Assembly (NCBI RefSeq): GCF_030384665.1
Contig: NC_083676.1
Coordinates: 1,178,001 to 1,242,000, forward strand
Source: Lodderomyces elongisporus
Taxonomy: Eukaryota; Ascomycota; Pichiomycetes; Serinales; Debaryomycetaceae
Reading direction: 5' to 3'
Length of the DNA stretch: 64,000 bases
The first letter of the stretch is position 1, and the number at the start of each line of letters is the position of its first letter. The notes under the pieces are model-generated. The model did no database searches, had not been told where the DNA came from, and worked only from the letters and a program-made list of their open reading frames with translations. Below, in pieces: positions 56,907-64,000 of this stretch. The position numbers and the translations under genes were made by a program.

Positions 56907-59900
56907 CTATAGGATTTGATCATAGGTGTACTTGTACTTATAAGCTAGATCAAAATTTTGATCAATGTAAATCAGCGATCCGGGATCTCTAAACAACAGC
57001 GGTCGCTCAAGCGCATGGTACGGGTATTCCTCAAAAGATGCAATTCCATTCTCAGGCCCGTTTGCAACAGGTTTATTTTCACTACCATTTGCAGTTCCAT
57101 TTGCAGTTCCATCTTCACGTTCATCATTTTGGTTGTTTGAATTTTGCAATGCTTGGTCAAGAAATTGTAAATTTGGCATCCAACTCTCAACCGCATCGTA
57201 GTTATTGCCGTAGTTCATCGCAGTAAGCTGCAACCACATTTGATCGGTGTCATCTCGGTTAGCATTTGCAATTTCTGAATTTGCAATAGCACCATTGGAC
57301 TCATATGGTGCTGTAAATGAGTTTGTACTGGCACCACCATTCATTTGCACACGCTTGCTCTTGCCATCGACTAGACCATCAGTATTGTCATTTGAAATGT
57401 AGGAACCTAACTTTTCTTGCTTCGTGCCAAAAGTGTTTGCCAAAGGTTCAGTTGTGTAATTTGCAAAGTTACTTTGCGAGTTTACACGTGGCGAAAAATC
57501 AGGAGTGGGGTTTTCGATAGAATCCTTGTAATTAACAATTCTTGCCGAGGTGTCTGCCAACAATTTAGCCAACGAGTTGAAATAATCCAATTGCGATGGT
57601 GTAAACTGAAAAGCCCTGATTTTCTTTAATCCACTATTTTGCTTATCATAAAATCCAGAATCAGTACTCTTTTGAAAAAGTACATTTTTGGCCTTTGAAA
57701 TTCTCCATGCATAATAGTATCGGGTTCCCAACCTTTCCAATAACGACAAGAGTAACAAACCCGCATGATTGAGGTTCTGCAATATAGATTTTAATATTTC
57801 ATGGTGTCTTTTATACTCTACGTCGTGCTTTAACATTTCCATGTGTTGTGGCTTCTGCTCCATTGCCCTAAGATTGTAGCGCACTCTTACCAAGCATGAT
57901 AATGTTAGCTCGTTGACTCTACTCAATGCCAATTGCAAGTTTGGATTAATGAATAGGGCCATTTCACTCATGTATCCGTAGATAACATCTCCAACCTGTG
58001 GCATAACATCGTAGGTGCTGATATGCATCAATTTGCAAAGGTAAAAGAATGCCATTTCGGAGTCCAATTTCTTTTCATAATGGAGGTATATATGATAATA
58101 GTATGATATCAAGCTTGTTCGAAGCCCCATAAATACTCGAAACATACAACGCAATTCTAAAGCGTTGTGCTGCACGTCCTTTAATCTTTTCTTTTGGACA
58201 ATGTCAAACTGTGTTTTCAAAAGCACTTCCAATGAATGTAAATCATTGTTAATTACATTCATTTTAACCCCCCTTGTGATATCCAACGCGTAATTTGACA
58301 ATCTTCTCAACAAAGTCAAATGAGTTCCCAAAAACCCAAACATTTCAACAATTTCTGCTTCCATAGCCACATCTTTCAGATTACTGTTTGAATCTGTCAT
58401 AAATGGTCGAACAACATCAAAATGGTAAGGATGAATACTTGTTGGATAGCCTGCGTTGAAGCAGTGTGCAATGTCGGTGTGCACAAGGTAATACCAAATT
58501 TTACGACCCAAATGATTAATTTTCTCATCATGAAACACATCAAGATTATCTGGCTCGCGATTCAAACCTAGTGAGTGGGCCATTTGTACTAGTAACGCTG
58601 TGCCAATTTGTGAGTCACTACCTTCGATACTGTCACCCTCTTCAAAAGCACAATTTCTATATACTCGCATAAACAAGAGTGCCTGAAAGACAGTGAAATT
58701 GGCTTTTCTTGTTATATCAAAGCAGTAAATACACGAGTTTGCCACATCAATCAAAGTGGTTGTTATTGGATTTGCCAAAAGAAATTTTTTCATCGTGTCT
58801 GCCTTGGAATTGACAATGGCTTGATTAACACAATCTCTATTTGAATATAATGAATAATAGGTCAAACGCAAGATTACAAAACATATAGCAATGGTAGCCA
58901 AGTCCAACTTCTTAATAAATGTTACTTTAGTGAAAGGTTCCATGGTATAATCTGCTGGTCCAAATAGTTTTTGCAAATCTTGTCTAAATGCAACTTCGTC
59001 AACATAGGGCACATACGGGTAGATATCTGAAAAGAATAAGTCAATAAGGGTCCAAAAAACTTTCTTTTGTGGCAAAATTTGTTTGATCTTTTCAATAAGA
59101 TGTAATTCTGGATTAACTCTACCGTCAAATAGCGTTTTGGCAATACTGATCTGTGTGAATGTCATTCTGCTTTGCGACTCAGCCAAAATATTTGACATAT
59201 TAGTGTCTTCTTCCAATCTGTTCATGTCCTCTTCAAGATGGCTCGACAGCTTCTGGTGCTGCATTATTATTTTCTCTTTCTTCATTCGTGACTTGTAAGG
59301 GGTGTACTCATCGTAACCTTCAACTTCCAAATATCTCGTTTTAAATGCATTGTCCAATTTTTCCGAAATGCGAATGTCTGTCGAGCATGAACCATTATTT
59401 TCACCATTGGTATCGTTGATGTTGTTGGTAAAGTTATTGACATTGTTGTGAACAATTTTGTTACTATCAGCGTTATGTGAATGAACCAAAAATGGTCGAT
59501 CCACGTCCATTATTTTTAGGTAACCTCTTTTGCATGTTGAAGCCCACAAAATTGTCAATGCTGGATCGCGCTTCAACAAGGCTATTGCAGATAATGGTCC
59601 GTGATTAATTCTTTTAACATTTCCTTCTACCTTCACGGAAGTATAACCTTCGTAAAAGTTTAAAATCTCGTCATCGCCAACTTCTGGATTTGGAAAAGTG
59701 GAGTGCGTCGGAGGAAGAATTGGCAGCTTTCGTATATATGGTTTCAAGCTAGTAGGGGAGCTACCACGAGTCGAGTTGGACGCCAAGCTATCTAAGTTTT
59801 GTTGATTCTTGTCTTTATGTATGATTAAATTCTCCAACTCTGCAATTCTTTGCTTCAAAATACGATTTTCGTTTTCACTGTTTTGGAGCAAAATGTTTGC

Positions 59901-60188
59901 TGTCGATACAGGTTCCACCAGTGGCAGTATAGGTTGTTGCTGGAATTTCCCTGTATTATTGAAATGTTGAAATGATAAAGCCGTGGGGCTGTTTACCAGA
60001 CGGTCGCTACCTCCTGTTTTGACCGGTCTCCATTTGGTGTCATAGGTACAAGCGTAGCCCATGTTGATTTTTACACAACTCGAACATGGAAGCTGCCTGT
60101 TGCAACGAATCTTTTTTCTTTTGCACAAGTCACATGTGTTACTTGGTTTGCGTCTTTGTTTCTTGACTACTCCTCCTCCCTCAGGCAT
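56907..60188 (-). CDS. Zn2Cys6 fungal transcription factor
   Basis: A 1093-residue regulator of unknown target. The N-terminal binuclear zinc cluster uses Cys19, 22, 29, 35, 38 and 47 (C-x2-C-x6-C-x5-C-x2-C-x8-C) with basic KRKKIRC; a linker and short coiled coil (about 97-125, ENRILKQRIAELENLI) likely drive dimerisation. The fungal-specific regulatory domain spans roughly 370-700 (PYVPYVDEVAFRQDL; SIEGSDSQIGTALLVQMAHSLGLNREP; YLVHTDIAHCFNAGYPTSI). The C-terminal third contains acidic/Asn-rich low-complexity sequence (NGTANGSENKPVANG). The ATG at 60188 sits 13 bases upstream of the basic region. An LTR of the adjacent retrotransposon starts 650 bp upstream. Confidence 0.9.
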   Translation of the reverse strand: MPEGGGVVKKQRRKPSNTCDLCKRKKIRCNRQLPCSSCVKINMGYACTYDTKWRPVKTGGSDRLVNSPTALSFQHFNNTGKFQQQPILPLVEPVSTANILLQNSENENRILKQRIAELENLIIHKDKNQQNLDSLASNSTRGSSPTSLKPYIRKLPILPPTHSTFPNPEVGDDEILNFYEGYTSVKVEGNVKRINHGPLSAIALLKRDPALTILWASTCKRGYLKIMDVDRPFLVHSHNADSNKIVHNNVNNFTNNINDTNGENNGSCSTDIRISEKLDNAFKTRYLEVEGYDEYTPYKSRMKKEKIIMQHQKLSSHLEEDMNRLEEDTNMSNILAESQSRMTFTQISIAKTLFDGRVNPELHLIEKIKQILPQKKVFWTLIDLFFSDIYPYVPYVDEVAFRQDLQKLFGPADYTMEPFTKVTFIKKLDLATIAICFVILRLTYYSLYSNRDCVNQAIVNSKADTMKKFLLANPITTTLIDVANSCIYCFDITRKANFTVFQALLFMRVYRNCAFEEGDSIEGSDSQIGTALLVQMAHSLGLNREPDNLDVFHDEKINHLGRKIWYYLVHTDIAHCFNAGYPTSIHPYHFDVVRPFMTDSNSNLKDVAMEAEIVEMFGFLGTHLTLLRRLSNYALDITRGVKMNVINNDLHSLEVLLKTQFDIVQKKRLKDVQHNALELRCMFRVFMGLRTSLISYYYHIYLHYEKKLDSEMAFFYLCKLMHISTYDVMPQVGDVIYGYMSEMALFINPNLQLALSRVNELTLSCLVRVRYNLRAMEQKPQHMEMLKHDVEYKRHHEILKSILQNLNHAGLLLLSLLERLGTRYYYAWRISKAKNVLFQKSTDSGFYDKQNSGLKKIRAFQFTPSQLDYFNSLAKLLADTSARIVNYKDSIENPTPDFSPRVNSQSNFANYTTEPLANTFGTKQEKLGSYISNDNTDGLVDGKSKRVQMNGGASTNSFTAPYESNGAIANSEIANANRDDTDQMWLQLTAMNYGNNYDAVESWMPNLQFLDQALQNSNNQNDEREDGTANGTANGSENKPVANGPENGIASFEEYPYHALERPLLFRDPGSLIYIDQNFDLAYKYKYTYDQIL

Positions 60189-60838
60189 AATGGCGTTGTA
60201 AAATAAAAAAGTAGTGGATATATTTATGAAAGCAAAATACTGATGGGATGTATACTTTTGTCGTGTTTCTATTGAAACTATTGTTTGAAATAATGTCGAG
60301 TTAGTGAATGGAAATATAACACGTTCAAATCTTTAGTTCAAAATACAAGCAAGTTTAAGTTGTTTGATACTATTATCCATGGTATTGTCTAAATTTTTGG
60401 CTGCCCACATCTTTTTGAAGAAATACATCATATATATATATATATATATATATTTATATTGATTTATATTGATTTATACACATATTGATTTATATGTACA
60501 TTGTTTCCATTGCTTTTCAGACCCACATTTTCTTTTTCACTTACAACGCAAACAAGCTCTAATTTTTTTTCTTTTTTCTTTTGTTTTTTTTTTTTTTTTC
60601 ATTTTGAGGTTATAGGCCCTTGTACATGCTGTTCCACTTTGGTCTTTAAAATCCTCCAAAATAGTTTGTCTAGTGTTCATGGCTCCTTGTGGATGGTAAG
60701 TTAACATGTTTAAAAATGCTCAAAATGATGCAGTATTGTTTGCGTCATAATGCACTTGTCCTCAACCTTTGTTTCATTCCATTTAGTTAAAAATCGCTAC
60801 ACTTTGTCAAAAGTTGCGTTCTTTTTTTTATTACTATG
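60189..60838. other. Spacer between the Zn2Cys6 gene and the retrotransposon
   Basis: About 650 bp holding the likely promoter of the Zn2Cys6 gene, with (TA)n at 60430-60453 and a T-rich tract at 60561-60602. The last five bases, CTATG (60834-60838), are the presumed target duplication of the element; the matching copy would be outside the window. Confidence 0.55.
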
Positions 60839-61292
60839 TGTCACAGTGCGACACACATTGGACGCTCTGTGCCCTCGTTTCCGCTAAGTGAATATTTGGA
60901 GAATATTGCACGACATAGGAAACTTGAAACTTCAAACAAGATGAGTTTATATAAATAGGAACGAGAAGTGGTAAAATTAACTTATCACTATTATATAGAA
61001 ATATCGGTAAAATATAGATTTTATACGGTCAACTACATTGAACACAAATCACTAGGTGAACGTGCAGAGTGTATACTCTCACGATTCTCCTTACTAGTGA
61101 CTTTGTATGAGACAATTTACTCTCTTAACTTATGAGCATTGAGACCTTTATAGGTGCGATCATTGACAATTACACTTAGTTGGAATATAGCCTATCAAGT
61201 CACGAACTCAAACCGCTGGTATCGGTGAGCTACCAGCTCAAACCGATGCTCAGCAGTCGTACACTTGTTACTTGTGACAGTGCTATGCGACA
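60839..61292 (+). repeat. 5' LTR of the retrotransposon
   Basis: Begins TGTCACAGTGCGACA and ends GTGCTATGCGACA, with TG...CA termini. It contains a TATA box (TATATAAATA, 60948-60957) and a 7-bp hairpin GCTGGTA/TACCAGC (61215-61237). The boundary is fixed by comparison with the solo LTR, where target duplications directly abut the same ends. Confidence 0.95.
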
Positions 61293-61295
61293 TAA

Positions 61296-61313
61296 TGGCG
61301 ACCAGAGTGAGGA
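61296..61313 (+). promoter_or_regulatory. Probable minus-strand primer-binding site
   Basis: TGGCGACCAGAGTGAGGA begins with TGG, the complement of tRNA 3' CCA, three bases after the LTR. The complement splits into CCA, discriminator G, a 7-bp acceptor strand and a 5-bp T-stem CTCAC. That T-stem and discriminator match yeast tRNA-Asn (from memory: CTCAC, GGTCG, CCA end). The primer identity is an inference. Confidence 0.55.
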
Positions 61314-62120
61314 CCTCAAATCCTTGCAAATCATGTTGTTTGAATGATTTGATATGGTTACCTAATATTTCAAGTAATTGATACATTGGTTGAGGCTACT
61401 GTTAAGCAGTATTGTCGACCAGGATATTGAATGATCATGACATTTCAATACCTTGGCATTTCAACATTTGGTCAATATCATTTATGAGAAGGACCTGTGG
61501 AAGAGTAAATCTCCTATCCACGAATTAATAGCTTCACTATTGTGAACTACAGTTTAAAGGAGGAGCTACTCCTCATTGGAGAACTATGCGAGTTTAGTCC
61601 AATGGAACATAATGCATCGTAGTCATCGGGACGTATCCGAGACTACACCAGAAAATATCAAATAGCGTATACTGTCAACACTTTATGATGGAATATTCAC
61701 CCATCAGTTGACAAAGGGCGAAGGTTGTAGACGTTAGACAGAGTGCAACTATAGACCGAATAGAGTCGTGTCTGCTGACTTGGCTATAGTTTGAAGGCTG
61801 TACGTGTGATAGGCATGGCGTTGAAACGAGTACCGAAGATTGCACGGGTATAGGTGGCTACCCTCAATTGGTGCAAAGATCGAGGAAAGTATTTTTAGGA
61901 TAATGACCACATCCCTAATTTGGGTTTATATCATTTTTTTAAAAAAGACTTATTACATTCTAGAAGGTAAATAAGCACCGTTAAAGCAGCGTTTAAGAAA
62001 TCATCATTACTGTCTACGGACTCATCTGAGTATGATGGTAGCAGACTAAACAAACTACACGGGTTATCGGTGAGGTAGAATTACACCAGATAAAAACGGC
62101 GGAGATGGTAACTACCGAGG

Positions 62121-62192
62121 GAAAGACTAAATTGCATCTCGCAAGAAAGACTATATAGCATCTTGAGAGAAAGACAGAATTGCATCCCGAAA
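62121..62192 (+). repeat. 24-bp imperfect tandem repeat, three units
   Basis: Each unit begins GAAAGAC and contains GCATC about 14 bases in; units at 62121-62144, 62145-62168 and 62169-62192. The period is a multiple of three, but no coding frame on the + strand is supported. Confidence 0.85.
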
Positions 62193-62590
62193 GAAGCAAC
62201 CAATTATTATTATGAAACTACAGTGTTTCAATAGGTCGTTCAATCATCACTTTATTAGAGATACTGACTTAGCGCCTGCTATATAGGAGGAGTCAAATCC
62301 GAGGCACTCATTTATTGTCGACAAAATTTTTAAGATGAGGCCAGGATACACGACTATGCGCTGGTGAAAAATTTTCACCCTACTCAACAAAAATTGTTGT
62401 CCACGACCTCTTACTCGCGTGACGAGAACTATAAGTATTCCCGAGATTGATTGAACGAAACCCTTGATAATTTGGAACAAAGGGTTTATCTACCATAAAA
62501 ACATTTCACCAAAAAGTTTAACACCAAGTATATCACATATTACATTCAAGCAAAATATTATTCCAAAAACTTGAAAAACTTCTACTACAA

Positions 62591-64000
62591 ATGTCATCTT
62601 CAACAAAAGATTCTAAGACCTCTAATCCTACTCCAAGGAGTATCAACCCTGGTCCAAGTAAACCAGACCTTGCTGGTGTCGACTCATCTTCAATTTCCGG
62701 GCAGTCTATTTCTACCTCGGGAAGAGCCGATATGAGCGAAGGTGAAGATGAATCTCCTGGTTTGAAAAGGACAGAAGCTCCTCAAATAAATCAGGTTGAG
62801 ATTAACGAGATCTTAGACTTGAAATCTGAGATGATGATGATGCAAGAGCAGATGAAACAAATGACTGCTATGTTTAAAGCCGCTATGATTCAAACAGTCC
62901 CGCAACTTAGCACTCCTGTACCAGCTAGGAACGATGAGGCTAACAAGGCCCAGATTTCGGATGATAACAACAGCATAACCCTGCCAACTGACGTGCAAAT
63001 GAAAGTTCATCCGGAAGAACACACATTTTCACCAGGACGTAACTTCCCTACCTCGAGGCCACACTCACTCGCTTCACCCTTGACTCACCAATCCCGTCAA
63101 AGTGGTACTCCTAGTGCTTATGGATCTGATAGATCTGTTGCATCTTACGATGGTATCCTTTACCATGGAGAAGTAGTCCATAGCGGATTCTGGGTTGAAG
63201 GCCATGAAGAAGCTTGTCAAATCATAAACGAGGCAAGACAGAGGTACCCTCATGGGGAAGACGTCAGGGTAATTCCATACATTCGAGTCCCAGACATAGC
63301 TGTCGAAAAGGCATTCATGGCGTACTACGACAAACTCCTTGCCAAACAAGGGAGAACTCAAAATGACAATATGGCACTCGGTCAGTATGACATTGCAAAA
63401 CGTGTCCCTTTGAAGTTCTCCGATGAGGAAGGTTTCATGTTCTGGTTAAAGTCGGTTTTGTGGCACAAACACACCTACGGTGTTCCTGATAAGCTCATCA
63501 TTAATGAGTTAAGGAACGGAGCTAATTTGACGAAGTCAGAGTCGTTGAAGGACATGATTGAGATGTCATGTAAGAGTGAGGGCCCCTTTGAACAACCGGT
63601 GGTTGATTACTTACCTATCTTGGGCAATGGGGGCACTCCTCCAGAAACGAACCAAGTTACTGATGTTATGACTGCTATCCATGATGCTTTGAAAAAGAAA
63701 CATAATCCTAGAGTGAAAATGACCATTATTGGTATTGCTGTCAAAAAGTATTTGAGGATCACCAATACATCTCACCTAGCACAGGAAACATGGATCTCAA
63801 TCTTTAAGACCCTTTTCGAAAGGATGGGTAGTGTCATGGATCAAATAATCATGTATATGACCCCGGAAGTTAAAATCGAAAAGCCGGGAAGGACTGGACC
63901 AATAGTCACGTTTGAAGATGCGTCGATCATAAAGATTGGCCTTGGACTCCTCAAGAATAAACCTAACGATAAAATCATTCAAGGTGTCAAATCATACGAT
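62591..64000 (+). CDS. Retrotransposon Gag-like protein (partial, open at right edge)
   Basis: The frame opens at ATG 62591 and has no stop to the window end (470 codons), so it is at least 470 residues and may run into pol. The N-terminus (1-65) is Ser/Pro/Thr-rich; a Met-rich coiled coil spans about 67-100 (EILDLKSEMMMMQEQMKQM); a disordered stretch follows to about 185; then a folded helical part (about 190-470) with FWVEGHEEACQIINEARQRY, FMFWLKSVLWHKHTYG and AVKKYLRI. Position right after LTR and leader indicates Gag (capsid). No CCHC zinc knuckle, protease or reverse transcriptase motif is reached. No specific homologue was recognised. Confidence 0.8.
   Translation, partial: MSSSTKDSKTSNPTPRSINPGPSKPDLAGVDSSSISGQSISTSGRADMSEGEDESPGLKRTEAPQINQVEINEILDLKSEMMMMQEQMKQMTAMFKAAMIQTVPQLSTPVPARNDEANKAQISDDNNSITLPTDVQMKVHPEEHTFSPGRNFPTSRPHSLASPLTHQSRQSGTPSAYGSDRSVASYDGILYHGEVVHSGFWVEGHEEACQIINEARQRYPHGEDVRVIPYIRVPDIAVEKAFMAYYDKLLAKQGRTQNDNMALGQYDIAKRVPLKFSDEEGFMFWLKSVLWHKHTYGVPDKLIINELRNGANLTKSESLKDMIEMSCKSEGPFEQPVVDYLPILGNGGTPPETNQVTDVMTAIHDALKKKHNPRVKMTIIGIAVKKYLRITNTSHLAQETWISIFKTLFERMGSVMDQIIMYMTPEVKIEKPGRTGPIVTFEDASIIKIGLGLLKNKPNDKIIQGVKSYD

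Larger units (their letters stand above)
61293..62590 (+). other. 1.3-kb internal leader of the retrotransposon
   Basis: Sequence between the LTR and the gag-like ATG. No long frame is open in it; it contains three 24-bp tandem units (62121-62192). Much longer than the short leaders usual in yeast LTR elements. It may hold packaging or translational control signals, or a decayed gene. Confidence 0.6.
60839..64000 (+). mobile_element. LTR retrotransposon, 5' portion
   Basis: Starts with a 454-bp LTR (60839-61292), followed after TAA by a primer-binding-site-like sequence (61296-61313), a 1.28-kb leader without convincing coding content, and a gag-like ORF open to the right edge. The pol region and 3' LTR are not in the window, so Ty1/copia or Ty3/gypsy type cannot be decided. 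A solo LTR of the same family lies at 28320-28774, which shows the family has moved or recombined in this chromosome. Confidence 0.9.

Overview
This 64-kb window is chromosomal DNA of a budding yeast of the CTG (CUG=Ser) clade. It looks closest to the Lodderomyces/Candida parapsilosis group; that placement is an inference from gene style, not a database match. The evidence is intron-poor genes whose few introns have GTATGT/GTACGT donors and TACTAAC or GACTAAC branch points, two respiratory complex I subunits (lost in Saccharomyces), a Cap1-type AP-1 factor, very rare CTG codons that sit where Ser/Thr is expected, and many Gln, Asn, His-Gln and Gly runs inside otherwise conserved proteins.

Layout, left to right. 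A leftward block holds CAP1 (oxidative-stress bZIP factor, cut by the left edge), DYS1 (hypusine synthesis), a complex I NDUFA12-type subunit and MAK10 (NatC, with a 5' intron). Rightward APE1 and TIF3 (eIF4B, two 5' introns) follow. Then come leftward GPA2 (G-alpha) and CTK1 (RNA polymerase II CTD kinase), a small DUF1748-type gene (+), and GFA1 (chitin/hexosamine pathway, 5' intron, leftward). A 3.5-kb gene-free stretch carries a solo LTR with a 5-bp target duplication. The central part alternates strands: F-box-like gene (+), FUB1/PI31 (-), SOL1 (+), TUM1 (-), a 3.5-kb gene-free region, SUR1-type MIPC mannosyltransferase (+), RRP45 (-) and stomatin-like SLP2 (+). A second leftward block has RNH202, an LrgA/LrgB-like membrane protein, an NDUFS6-type complex I subunit and CCC1. 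The right end has a U1A-like gene (+), a large Zn2Cys6 regulator (-), and the 5' part of an LTR retrotransposon (LTR, primer site, 1.3-kb leader, open gag-like ORF running off the window).

The genes are ordinary nuclear housekeeping and signalling genes, not an operon or island. Mobile DNA is confined to the two LTR loci, which share one LTR family in opposite orientation. The most informative sequence-level results are three genes whose true starts lie in tiny first exons: 4 nt for TIF3, 5 nt for GFA1 (splitting the catalytic Cys2 codon) and 19 nt for MAK10. The retrotransposon with its unusually long leader and unrecognised Gag is the least-described element. No rRNA, tRNA or CRISPR was found.
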